In this document: positions 24,920 to 33,033 of the stretch, one piece after another
Numbering within the stretch: the first letter of the stretch is position 1
How the letters are laid out: the number at the start of each line of letters is the position of its first letter
Origin: JANQTF01 sp036835375
Lineage (GTDB): Bacteria > Bacteroidota > Bacteroidia > J057
Direction of reading: 5' to 3'
Length of the DNA stretch: 35,050 bases
NCBI GenBank assembly: GCA_036835375.1
Contig: DAITMB010000046.1
Location: 1-35,050, forward strand
Notes under the pieces: generated by a model
Seen by the model: the letters and a program-made list of their open reading frames with translations, nothing else
What the model was told of the DNA's origin: nothing
Databases searched by the model: none
Program-made: the position numbers and the translations under genes

Positions 24920-26530
24920 TCATTCCCCCTTTTTCCACAAAAACACTTCCCCGGACGGACCCGCATACACTTGCACGAAGCCGACGGCTTGGAGCTCAGC
25001 TCCATCCAGGCATGGAGAATCTCCATTTTTCCCTTGTAGGATAAACACTGCATCGACTTCCCGCCTAGAACCGTTGGCAAGTCCCTGAAAGGGTAGTTGC
25101 ACGCAAGGAATTTCTTGAATCCCACGCTCGCCGAGCATAAAAAACGGCAGGTTTTGTTTCAATTGGAGTGGAAACACGCCCGAACTGGCCTCATAATTTT
25201 CGAGGATCAACAGCCTTCGTTTGTATCCGAGATAATGCGAAAAATGATCCGTGATCCATCGATTGTGCCGATGCAGCGGCAGCACCACGTCACCATCCTT
25301 TAGATAAGTACTGGCATCCGTTATCTCTCTCGCCAGGTTTCCATTTTGAGGGTGAGTGGACCAATAAAAAATCGCAAACGATAGGCTGGCATACAGCAGA
25401 ATGGCTCCACACATGATTCGCGCAAAGCGCCAACTCGGTAAACTACCCAAGGCCAGTGCAGCAGAAATCATGATCCAATACCCAAAGCGATACGGCAAAA
25501 AGCTTCCCAATCCCACTTGGTCAGGAGTGATAAAAAAGAGAATAATGAATCCCACCGAGATTCCGACCCAAGGATATTTGCTTGCGGAGGAGCGCTTAAA
25601 TCCACGATTTCGTACAGCGAATGCCAGCGATGCCAGCATTTGTATGAAGAAGGCAATCAAAGTCCAGCGCGCAAAAATCCCTTCTTTACCTGCATCAATC
25701 CCTTTAACCACCTGCCCTTGCAGCAGCAATTGTAGCTTTTCTGCCAAAGGAGTGAACGGAATCGATTGCACCGATGGCTGTGAGGATAGCAGGTAAATCA
25801 ACAAAATGGCCATGCCAGGCACGAGCGGAAGCAAATCCAGCCAAAGGCTTTTCAGCCAGTGTGAAAGTTGTTTTGGCGCTTGTAGCTGGCGGTAGAGGCT
25901 GAAAGTCAGCAAGCAAAGTACACCTGTAGCAAACACGAAGAGGTGAATGACGGAAAGGCATGTCATACCAATCAATAGCCAGCTATCCAAGCGTGGACTT
26001 TTTGCTGAATGATGTTCTGGGGTGGTGAACACATGTCGGCTATTTTTTCGACTCAATATGAGAAGCAATAGAACCACGCCAATCATGAAATTGTAAAATC
26101 CCATGAAAAACGGGAATCCCATTAGTAAAGGAAAGGCCGCGTAGCTCCAAGCTCTGGAGGAAGATTCCGGGAGTAGCATCAGCCTGCGAAACCCCCATGA
26201 AAAAGAGAGAACCAGCAAGCTCAGCAGAAATTTGTGAGCAGTATCTGCAGAAAAAATCTGGAGCAGGCCTAGGAGAATCAGGTGATCGGCCCAGTTGGTG
26301 AGCGTGCGAAACTGGAGGGTGAAGATCTCGGAAAACATTCCTTCCGGACCCCGCAACACCTCGGCCAGCAGCTTGCTATTGTACACGTGTGCTGGTCCAT
26401 CCAACGTGGGAAAATATGGCACCGCCCATACTAGCGCCACATACAGGGCCACGATCACCCCAAAAAGACAGGTCTCTGCATTCGTGGCTTGCTTCGTATT
26501 AAGCCACTCAAGATTTTTTTTCAGCATCAC
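24920..26530 (-). CDS. Polytopic membrane protein, GT-C glycosyltransferase-like
   Basis: The protein has 536 residues and about 11 to 12 hydrophobic segments. After the first helix a loop carries 'YFPTLDGPAHVYNSKLL', where the acidic-plus-histidine motif resembles the D-G-x-x-H loop of GT-C glycosyltransferases that use lipid-linked sugars. The C-terminal ~110 residues are soluble and contain 'GDVVLPLHRHNRWITDHFSHYLGYKRRLLILENYEAS'. No firm family assignment is possible, and the substrate is unknown. The GHL10 protein gene lies 79 bases upstream on the same strand. Confidence 0.7.
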   Translation of the reverse strand: MMLKKNLEWLNTKQATNAETCLFGVIVALYVALVWAVPYFPTLDGPAHVYNSKLLAEVLRGPEGMFSEIFTLQFRTLTNWADHLILLGLLQIFSADTAHKFLLSLLVLSFSWGFRRLMLLPESSSRAWSYAAFPLLMGFPFFMGFYNFMIGVVLLLLILSRKNSRHVFTTPEHHSAKSPRLDSWLLIGMTCLSVIHLFVFATGVLCLLTFSLYRQLQAPKQLSHWLKSLWLDLLPLVPGMAILLIYLLSSQPSVQSIPFTPLAEKLQLLLQGQVVKGIDAGKEGIFARWTLIAFFIQMLASLAFAVRNRGFKRSSASKYPWVGISVGFIILFFITPDQVGLGSFLPYRFGYWIMISAALALGSLPSWRFARIMCGAILLYASLSFAIFYWSTHPQNGNLAREITDASTYLKDGDVVLPLHRHNRWITDHFSHYLGYKRRLLILENYEASSGVFPLQLKQNLPFFMLGERGIQEIPCVQLPFQGLANGSRREVDAVFILQGKNGDSPCLDGAELQAVGFVQVYAGPSGEVFLWKKGE

Positions 26531-26609
26531 TTCGCTGCATAGATCGGTATCTCAACATTGTTCACACACCGCGCTTAGTATTTGTCCAAACATTCAGTCA
26601 AAGAAGCGC

Positions 26610-28136
26610 CTACTTGCGAAAAAGTCCTCTCCAGTAGCGCTTGCTCACCAGGATAGGCTCGCTTTCGTTGTGTTGGCGATCACGCGCAGTGACAAGGTAA
26701 TGGTATTTTTTGCCAAATTTTACCTCCTCGTCCAAACTATACTGCCCTCTCTCGCGCAAAATTTCTCGGAGATATTGCTGAGAAGCATTAGGAAGCTCTT
26801 TCCCTTCGGAACGATACACGCAGTAATACGCTGCATCAGGATTGCGTGGATCTATCCAGAGTAGTTCCATGCCAGCTTTCGTGGCGGAGATGGACACCTG
26901 GGCAGGGGGTAAGGGAGCTACATTATCCAGCCAAGGCATGCTGGGCGGAAAAGCGTAGGCAGCATAAAGCCTGTTTTGAAGAGAATCGGCAAATCCAAGG
27001 GGGTTCTTTTTCAGCCAATTCGCGCTGAAGTGAATACTACCATTGGCTGCCGGGTTGCGTCGCACCGCCGCGATTTGTCTGGGCAGCTCGCGCGGATCAG
27101 CCCAGTTTTGATCGGCGTTATTGTTGATTTTATACACTGAATGCCCGATGTAGAGATGCTTTCCAAAGCTGTTGCGCTCCCACCAGTCCAGCAGGATTGT
27201 AAAATCCGCAGGAGCAAACCCTATCGAAAAGTAGAGTTGTGGAGCTACGTAGTCAATCCAACCTCGCTGAAGCCAAGTTCGCACATCTGCATGGAGACCG
27301 TCGTAGCTAGTGATGCCTGCTCGGGTCGCTGAACCTAGCGGGTCCTCTGCATTGTTTCGCCACACGCCAAATGGGCTGATCCCAAATTCTACCTCCGCCT
27401 TGACGGCTACAAGGGTGTCATGAAGTTGGTGAATAAACTCATCTACGTTATTGCGGCGCCACGCAATTAGATCGGTAAACCGGGCACGGTATAGACGAAA
27501 GCTCAAGCTGTCTGGAAATTCCTCCCCGGCGATTTGATAGGGATAAAAGTAGTCGTCGAAGTGAATCGCATCAATGTCATAACGCTGCACTACGTCCATG
27601 ACAATGGAGATGAGGTAGTCTCTCGCCATAGGAATTCCCGGATCAATGTAGCGGTTATTTCCGTATCGAACTGTCCATTCTGGATGCGTGCGAGCCACAT
27701 GGTTCGGAGCGAGCTGCTTGAGGGGATCGTCGTCGGTCACCGCCCGAAAAGGGTTGATCCAAGCATGTAGCTCCATATTTCGGCGATGACATTCGCTGAT
27801 CGCGAATTGCAAAGGGTCATAATATGGACTGGGTGCCTTGCCTTGTTCTCCGCTGAGCCACTCCGACCAAGGCTCAAATGGCGAATCGTAAAATGCATCG
27901 CCCGCTGGTCTCACCTGCAGCACCACCGCATTGAAGTGATGTGCCTGAAGGCGATCCAGAATTTCTATCAGCTCGCGCTGCTGGGTCTCTACGGGCAGTC
28001 CAGCACGCGAGGGCCAATCAATATTTTTGACTGTGGCGATCCACATGCCACGGAACTCAGGAGCTGGTGACTGGGACCAGAGGGAAGTAGCACACAACAA
28101 CAGCCCTGCAAGCGGTGGGAGGAAAAATAGTCGCAT
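26610..28136 (-). CDS. GHL10-type glycoside hydrolase-like protein with Fn3 domain (YngK-like)
   Basis: The protein has about 508 residues from ATG 28136; a more distal start at 28154 is less likely. A signal peptide (MRLFFLPPLAGLLLCATSLWSQ) precedes the PF02638-type barrel: 'EFRGMWIATVKNIDWPSR', 'HHFNAVVLQVRPAGDAFYDSPFEPWSEWLSG', 'MELHAWINPFRA', 'DAIHFDDYFYPY', 'FGISPFGVWRN', and 'YVAPQLYFSIG'. A C-terminal fibronectin type III-like domain begins at about residue 410 and runs to the end. Family members act on peptidoglycan glycan or other polysaccharides; the substrate here is not known. Export is likely, but no T9SS sorting tail is seen. Confidence 0.9.
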   Translation of the reverse strand: MRLFFLPPLAGLLLCATSLWSQSPAPEFRGMWIATVKNIDWPSRAGLPVETQQRELIEILDRLQAHHFNAVVLQVRPAGDAFYDSPFEPWSEWLSGEQGKAPSPYYDPLQFAISECHRRNMELHAWINPFRAVTDDDPLKQLAPNHVARTHPEWTVRYGNNRYIDPGIPMARDYLISIVMDVVQRYDIDAIHFDDYFYPYQIAGEEFPDSLSFRLYRARFTDLIAWRRNNVDEFIHQLHDTLVAVKAEVEFGISPFGVWRNNAEDPLGSATRAGITSYDGLHADVRTWLQRGWIDYVAPQLYFSIGFAPADFTILLDWWERNSFGKHLYIGHSVYKINNNADQNWADPRELPRQIAAVRRNPAANGSIHFSANWLKKNPLGFADSLQNRLYAAYAFPPSMPWLDNVAPLPPAQVSISATKAGMELLWIDPRNPDAAYYCVYRSEGKELPNASQQYLREILRERGQYSLDEEVKFGKKYHYLVTARDRQHNESEPILVSKRYWRGLFRK

Positions 28137-28141
28137 GGCCG

Positions 28142-28149
28142 CAAAACTA
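28142..28149 (-). promoter_or_regulatory. Candidate -7 element at GHL10 gene start
   Basis: The minus strand reads TAGTTTTG, an exact TAnnTTTG match, five bases before ATG 28136. If active, the transcript would start at or next to the start codon. No TTTG at -33 was found. Confidence 0.25.
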
Positions 28150-28269
28150 GTCAAGAAGGACTACAATATCTATCGCTGTGATGATTGGACCTTTTTGGTG
28201 GCACGCTGTCACCTGACTTGCCCAGCTTTTGCACAGCCAGGTTGGATGGGAAGTCTTTTTAAGGTTCAA

Positions 28270-29268
28270 TCAACTTTGGACCATGATGGCAGCTTCTTTG
28301 AGCAGGTGTTCCTTCTGGGCCAAGTCAAGGCTGAGGGGAAGCTGCGCGAGACCAATGAGGCGACGAAGGATCTCAATGCCCGCAAACCGTTGCATGAGCT
28401 CTTCCGAGAAGGGATGGGGACGCGAATAGTGATTCAGCATGGTGATCCGATCGCTTTCTGGAAGATCAGCGAGATAACTATGGGCAATGGTGACCCCCAG
28501 ATCAAATTCCGCCGCTCCGAAAAAGCAAAATTCCGGGTCGATGATTTTGACTCCATGATAGGTCCTGAGCCAGCTTCCAGGATAATAGTCCCCGTGTAGC
28601 AGGTGCGAGCCATCCGCTTGATATGCCTCCTCCAAAGCTAGGATCGCCTTTTTAAGTGTAGCATCTGTTTTGTAGGTCATGGATACCGATTGCAGACCGG
28701 GCGTGACAAGGTCCAGATCATATCCATTGTCCAACAAAAAAGGATATTGAAAAATGTGTTCGCCATTCAGGGTGCGCATGGACCGGTTGGAAAAGTCGTG
28801 CCTCGCGTCTGTGGGGCTCAATTCGTGGTGAAGCACCGACAAGAACTCCATGATACCCTGAATGTCCCCATCCGCAAAGCTCTCTCCAGAAAGATAGAGG
28901 TAGCTGAAGTCGCTGGATTCGCCTAAGTCTTCCAGCATAAGAACTGAATGTTCCTCGTCGATGAAGGATACTTCTGGTGTCATGTCTCGAAGCGTGGACA
29001 CAGTTTGGATCAACTCGTAGAATCTTCCTTCGGTCACGGCACGCACTTTGGGCGCTGCTATCGAGGGATATTTTTCTACAAATGGGCGTGATTGTTTGAG
29101 AATGAAGGTGCGGAAATTGGTTCGGACGCGGAGGGTGTAGTTCATGTTGCCCTCTCCGGGCTTGCGCGCAGTGATTAGCTCTTCATCGGGCCCGATCCAT
29201 CGGCGTTCCTTGAGGAAGCGTTGCATTCCTTTGAGGTCGTCAGCGTCTAGCAAAAAGGAAGTGTTCAT
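28270..29268 (-). CDS. Phosphotransferase, MtnK-like (APH fold)
   Basis: This 332-residue kinase-like protein has the aminoglycoside phosphotransferase fold and is nearest in pattern to 5-methylthioribose kinase (MtnK). An early nucleotide-binding stretch is 'GEGNMNYTLRV' with 'FILKQSRPFVEKYP' (Lys58). The hinge region is 'VLMLEDLG', the catalytic loop 'LLHGDYYPGS' (D227), and the metal site 'IIDPEFCFFGAAEFDLGV' (D244). MtnK phosphorylates methylthioribose in methionine salvage. No other salvage genes (mtnA, mtnP and so on) lie nearby, so the substrate is uncertain. Confidence 0.8.
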   Translation of the reverse strand: MNTSFLLDADDLKGMQRFLKERRWIGPDEELITARKPGEGNMNYTLRVRTNFRTFILKQSRPFVEKYPSIAAPKVRAVTEGRFYELIQTVSTLRDMTPEVSFIDEEHSVLMLEDLGESSDFSYLYLSGESFADGDIQGIMEFLSVLHHELSPTDARHDFSNRSMRTLNGEHIFQYPFLLDNGYDLDLVTPGLQSVSMTYKTDATLKKAILALEEAYQADGSHLLHGDYYPGSWLRTYHGVKIIDPEFCFFGAAEFDLGVTIAHSYLADLPESDRITMLNHYSRPHPFSEELMQRFAGIEILRRLIGLAQLPLSLDLAQKEHLLKEAAIMVQS

Positions 29269-29760
29269 AGGGCGTAAGCTAAGCAGGGGAGAGAAGAAGT
29301 GAGTCTGGTTAGATGAACGAGAGATTTTCCTTTGTGGATGATCGATTATATAGCAAAAGTCACCTCAGTAGCGATATCGTCAGAAGGGTAAGCACGCTTG
29401 TTGTTATTTTAGCGCGAAGTAACCCATTTTTTCAAACAATTTGAAGCTGGATCAAGGATTTGAAGCTAGCTCACAGAAATCGCTGGAGACTTGTAAGGGG
29501 AGAAAGTTGTCATTTGAGGTAACTTTCGAGTACCACCTCTATGAAATCCTTGTGAATAGCGGGAGAATCCCGCATTTTCGTCCTGATTTGCCCCGAAAAG
29601 AGACGGAACATTGGTTCGGATTTTAAAAAAAGACCCTCAAGAGGAAGCGATTCGACTCTGGATCTGCCTCAATCAATTCACTTGATAGGATTGTTAATCG
29701 ATTGATTTTCAATTTATTAACAACATCTTTAATTTGCTCAGTTCGCATACTGAAGAAAAT
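29269..29760. other. Intergenic region between MtnK-like kinase and LOG gene
   Basis: About 490 bases separate these divergent genes. It holds a 6-bp hairpin with a 3-base loop at 29559-29573 (GCGGGA/TCCCGC) followed by ATTTTCG, and a weak promoter for the LOG gene at its right end. A 61-codon frame (29441-29626) starts with TTG and has no recognisable family. The right part is AT-rich. No tRNA was found. Confidence 0.4.
29707..29736 (+). promoter_or_regulatory. Weak candidate promoter of LOG gene
   Basis: TTTC (29707-29710), an 18-base spacer and TTAATTTG (29729-29736) each differ by one base from the consensus TTTG and TAnnTTTG. Transcription would start near 29744, about 17 bases before ATG 29761. 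Confidence 0.3.
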
Positions 29761-30891
29761 ATGAAGCTGAACGAACAACACGAAACGATTCTACGAAGCG
29801 CTGAAGAAGTTGCGCTTCATGTTCAGGAACATGGTGATCTGCGAGAGTGCACCATTCAGGGGGTAGATCTTTCGGATCTTGAAGGAGATTGGCAGAAAGG
29901 GATAGGGCCTTCGCTTACGTTGATGGGATGTCACATTCCAGATTCCGTGGAGGGTTTTCTTCGCAGCAAGGGCGTCCTTATCTTTCCAATCCGCAGCGAT
30001 CTTCCCTATCACCCATTTCGTTCGAGGCTCTATACTTGGCAAGAGCTGATGGCACCTGCTCGCACTGGATCTGGAAAAACGGCAGATCTGGAGATTTACG
30101 AACATTTTTCGCGTAGCCGATTCAATCCAGGATTACAGGAGGCACTGTACCAGCGGGTGCACGACCACTCGATGGATGACGGGCTGCGCCGATTGTTGCG
30201 GTTTGATCATTGCGGCATGACAGCACTCCGAGGAGTAGGCATGATGGGAGGACACAGCACCCTGCGCACTGATGAGTTTTATGCACGCACAGCAGAGACG
30301 GCTCGCCTGCTAAGTCAAGCGGGATATTTGGTGGTGTCTGGCGGAGGTCCCGGGATCATGGAAGCTGCCAATCTGGGTGCTTACTTTGGAGGTAGAAGTG
30401 CGGAAGAGCTTCGGCGAGCCATCGAGATGTTGGCACCTGCGCCGAGCTATACCCATCCAGCATTTCAATCGCTGGCGGAAAACGTGTTAACAGAATTTCC
30501 ATCAGGCGAGTCAAGCTTAGCGATTCCTACCTGGTTCTATGGCCATGAGCCGAGCAACGTGTTTGCTACCCACATTGCGAAGTATTTTTCCAACAGCCTT
30601 CGCGAAGACACCCTGTTGGCGATCTCGCTATTTGGGGTTGTGTTCGCTCCGGGAAGTGCGGGCACGACACAGGAAATTTTTCAAGACGCTGCCCAGAATC
30701 ATTATGGCACGTATGGCTACCTCAGCCCAATGGTGTTTTTGGGTAAAAAGCGCTATCAAGAAGACACGGGCATTTATTCGCTGCTTCAAACCCTTTCCAA
30801 AGGCCGCCCTTACGCCAGGTCTCTGTTCGTGAGTGATGAGCCGGGCGAAATCCTCAGTTTTCTACAAGAACATCCACCCGTGCCTGCTTGA
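29761..30891 (+). CDS. LOG-family protein (cytokinin-riboside phosphohydrolase-like) with long N-terminal part
   Basis: The protein has 376 residues from ATG 29761; an upstream TTG at 29734 overlaps the promoter. The C-terminal ~240 residues form a Rossmann-like LOG/lysine-decarboxylase-like domain: 'GGGPGIMEAANLGA' at about 195 and 'APGSAGTTQEIFQDAAQ' at about 295. The usual PGGxGTxxE motif reads PGSAGTTQE, with Ser for the second Gly. LOG proteins release nucleobases or ribose-5-phosphate from nucleotide monophosphates. The first ~140 residues are unlike common LOG proteins; a stretch 'CTIQGVDLSDLEGDW' slightly resembles pentapeptide repeats. Substrate and role are uncertain. Confidence 0.82.
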   Translation: MKLNEQHETILRSAEEVALHVQEHGDLRECTIQGVDLSDLEGDWQKGIGPSLTLMGCHIPDSVEGFLRSKGVLIFPIRSDLPYHPFRSRLYTWQELMAPARTGSGKTADLEIYEHFSRSRFNPGLQEALYQRVHDHSMDDGLRRLLRFDHCGMTALRGVGMMGGHSTLRTDEFYARTAETARLLSQAGYLVVSGGGPGIMEAANLGAYFGGRSAEELRRAIEMLAPAPSYTHPAFQSLAENVLTEFPSGESSLAIPTWFYGHEPSNVFATHIAKYFSNSLREDTLLAISLFGVVFAPGSAGTTQEIFQDAAQNHYGTYGYLSPMVFLGKKRYQEDTGIYSLLQTLSKGRPYARSLFVSDEPGEILSFLQEHPPVPA

Positions 30892-30967
30892 GGCGATGGC
30901 ATTTGAAGAAATTTCTGGCCTAGACCCGCGACATTGAAAAATTGAAATTCCAGTCCTGATCAAATCC

Positions 30968-30975
30968 TACCTTTG
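30968..30975 (+). promoter_or_regulatory. Promoter -7 element of MFS gene
   Basis: TACCTTTG is an exact TAnnTTTG match, with an ATTG 23 bases upstream as a partial -33 element. Transcription would start near 30982, about 24 bases before ATG 31006. A frame starting with TTG at 30973 would begin inside this element, which supports ATG 31006. Confidence 0.45.
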
Positions 30976-31005
30976 GCTGGGAGAAAGCTCCGACGGTACC
31001 CAACT

Positions 31006-32283
31006 ATGACATCAGCACCCGGCTCCGCCACACGATCCATGCCCACGATTTTCCTCACGGTCTTTCTTGATTTGCTTGGACTCACCCTGATCATCCCCAT
31101 CTTGGCTCCATTGCTCATCGATGGTTTCGACATCTTGGGCGAAGAGGTGGGGGACGCCACAAGAAACCTCACCTATGGGCTGGTGATTGGGATTTTTTCT
31201 ATCTGCCAATTTTTTGGAGCACCAGTACTAGGTGCGCTTTCGGACAGGATAGGCCGCAAAAAAGTATTGTTTCTCACCCTCCTCGGCACACTGGCTGGCT
31301 ACTTGCTTTTGGCTTTGGCCATTTCGACGAGTAATCTATGGCTGTTACTCATTGGTAGGGCCGTCCAGGGGCTCGCCGCAGGGAATCTATCTGTGATCTA
31401 CTCTGCCATCGCAGACATTAGCCAGCCTGCGGACAAGGCTAAAAACTTTGGTCTAGTGGGGGTCGCTTTCGGCTTGGGGTTCATCATTGGTCCGGTGATG
31501 GGAGGCGTGCTTTCGAATCACGAACTTGTGCCGTGGTTCAGCTTTGTAACGCCCTTTTTGACGTCGGCCTTGCTGGTGCTGGTCAATCTGGGGATGGTGT
31601 ATGCCCGTTTTCCTGAGACGAACAAACGTCTCAATCCCGATGCGAAAATCGCCGTCTTCTCTGGAATTGTGAGCCTTCGCAAAGCATTTGGGAATCCGCA
31701 GCTTCGAGCCATTTTTGTGGTGGTATTTTTTTTCATCTTTGGATTCACCTTTTTTACTCAGTTCATCCAGGTATATCTCATTCGAAAATTCTCTTTCAAA
31801 CAAGACGACATAGGCTATTTATTCGGGTATATCGGCTTTGTGATTGCTTTCACACAGGGTGTCTTAGTACGATACTTATCGGGTCGTGTAGCTCCCGCAC
31901 ATATCATCCGAGTATCTTTGTTCCTGCTGTCAGGCGCTTTTTTGATTTTGCTGATTCCTGACAAGACACTGGGCTTGTATTTGTTGATGCCTTTGGTGGC
32001 GATCAATCAAGGACTGGCCAACCCCAATATTTCAGCGATGGTGTCCAACATGGCTCCTGCGCATTTGCAAGGAGAGACACTGGGGATGCAGCAATCTGTT
32101 CAGGCGTTGGCCCAGATTGTGCCGCCGCTCATTGGGGGCGTCGCGTTGAATTTTTCTGTGTCTTCGCCCCTTTGGCTCGGTGCAGCGGCGACATTAATGG
32201 CTTGGCTCGCTTTTGTGTTGCAATTTGGTATCAGGAAAGTATGGGTCCAGCCAGAGAAAAAATCTGGAAGTGAAGGAGAATGA
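31006..32283 (+). CDS. MFS transporter, DHA1 (TetA-like) type
   Basis: This is a 425-residue major facilitator with about 12 transmembrane helices. The first helix 'PTIFLTVFLDLLGLTLIIPIL' and the loop 2-3 motif 'GALSDRIGRKKVL' are typical of the DHA1 drug:H+ antiporters. The later motif 'AFGLGFIIGPVMGG' (motif C, antiporter signature) supports export. TetA-like proteins extrude small toxic compounds, but substrate cannot be set from sequence. A promoter lies just upstream. It ends near the shared terminator at 32311-32350. Confidence 0.9.
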   Translation: MTSAPGSATRSMPTIFLTVFLDLLGLTLIIPILAPLLIDGFDILGEEVGDATRNLTYGLVIGIFSICQFFGAPVLGALSDRIGRKKVLFLTLLGTLAGYLLLALAISTSNLWLLLIGRAVQGLAAGNLSVIYSAIADISQPADKAKNFGLVGVAFGLGFIIGPVMGGVLSNHELVPWFSFVTPFLTSALLVLVNLGMVYARFPETNKRLNPDAKIAVFSGIVSLRKAFGNPQLRAIFVVVFFFIFGFTFFTQFIQVYLIRKFSFKQDDIGYLFGYIGFVIAFTQGVLVRYLSGRVAPAHIIRVSLFLLSGAFLILLIPDKTLGLYLLMPLVAINQGLANPNISAMVSNMAPAHLQGETLGMQQSVQALAQIVPPLIGGVALNFSVSSPLWLGAAATLMAWLAFVLQFGIRKVWVQPEKKSGSEGE

Positions 32284-32310
32284 CTACTGATGAGACACTC
32301 CCCCAAAGAA

Positions 32311-32350
32311 AAGCATCGCACTTCGGAAAGATTCCGTGAGCGCGATGCTT
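32311..32350 (-). terminator. Terminator after GMC operon, convergent with MFS gene
   Basis: A 9-bp outer stem pairs AAGCATCGC (32311-32319) with GCGATGCTT (32342-32350). Inside it is a second 5-bp stem, CGGAA (32324-32328) with TTCCG (32332-32336). On the minus strand the 3' arm runs into TTTTCTTT, so it is oriented for the oxidoreductase operon, whose last stop is at 32383. The plus-strand exit has no T-tract. Confidence 0.7.
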
Positions 32351-32382
32351 CATTAAAATTCAAAAGAAACTTAGATGGTCGA

Positions 32383-32955
32383 TCACAAGGCCCAAGCTTT
32401 CTCCCCTTTGTTGTAGGGAATGCAGCCGTCGTAGCGCCCCGGTGTTTCGACAAAGCGGAGGGCTTTGGTTGCCCCAACTTCGGAGGTGAAAAATCCCCAA
32501 AGAGTGAGCTGCTTCATCATGCTGAAATAGTGGACGGGTGCACCTGACTCGCGATCCTTGTCAAAGGCTTTGGCCTCGGCATCTATGTCAATGAGGAATT
32601 TCTTTTTGGTAGGGTCGTCGAGAGAGAGGAAGTCTTTCTGATAGGTCGCTAGGGCTGCCTCGTTGAGCTTGCCCACACCTTCGAGAAATACTTTCTGTTC
32701 CTTTTCTTCATAGCAATCGGTCACGATGGTCTTCATGAATTCACCGATCTTGGCTGCCTTTGCTCCTGGTGAGGAGGCCGTAGCAGGCAAAATGGTCTCG
32801 CCTACCTCATCCAAAAATGTGAGATTGTTGGCGGAAAACTCAATGGTCGATAGCTTCAGTGGGGCTGGTTCGCAGCCTTGAAGGAAAAACTCCGCTCCGA
32901 CAATCGTGCCACCCAATATCAGGGAGACCCTGGCTAATGCATCTCTTCTGTTCAT
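32383..32955 (-). CDS. Gluconate 2-dehydrogenase subunit 3-like protein (small subunit of GMC oxidoreductase)
   Basis: The protein has 190 residues from ATG 32955; the frame open to 33018 adds unrelated residues. It begins with an Arg-Arg export signal (MNRRDALARV) and a hydrophobic stretch ending in a lipobox-like 'LQGC'. This fits Tat-dependent export, with possible lipid anchoring. The mature part ('LTFLDEVGETILPATASSPGAKAAKIGEFMKTIVTDCY') matches PF13618, the subunit 3 family, which helps export and assembly of the FAD subunit. It lies 78 bases downstream of the GMC gene. Confidence 0.85.
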   Translation of the reverse strand: MNRRDALARVSLILGGTIVGAEFFLQGCEPAPLKLSTIEFSANNLTFLDEVGETILPATASSPGAKAAKIGEFMKTIVTDCYEEKEQKVFLEGVGKLNEAALATYQKDFLSLDDPTKKKFLIDIDAEAKAFDKDRESGAPVHYFSMMKQLTLWGFFTSEVGATKALRFVETPGRYDGCIPYNKGEKAWAL

Positions 32956-33033
32956 AAGCTTGTGGAAATGGCTACTCGCTGGCCCTTGATAAGAAAGGGG
33001 ATGTCCATCGGGTAGCATGTGGTGGGTGGAAAA

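Noticed and set aside
28027..28599. 190-codon plus-strand frame across the GHL10/MtnK-like junction
   Set aside because: Most of it is antisense to the two real genes; the unique part (28137-28269) is too short and matches nothing known.
29441..29626. 61-codon plus-strand frame in the LOG upstream region
   Set aside because: TTG start, no promoter or family similarity, and crosses a hairpin.
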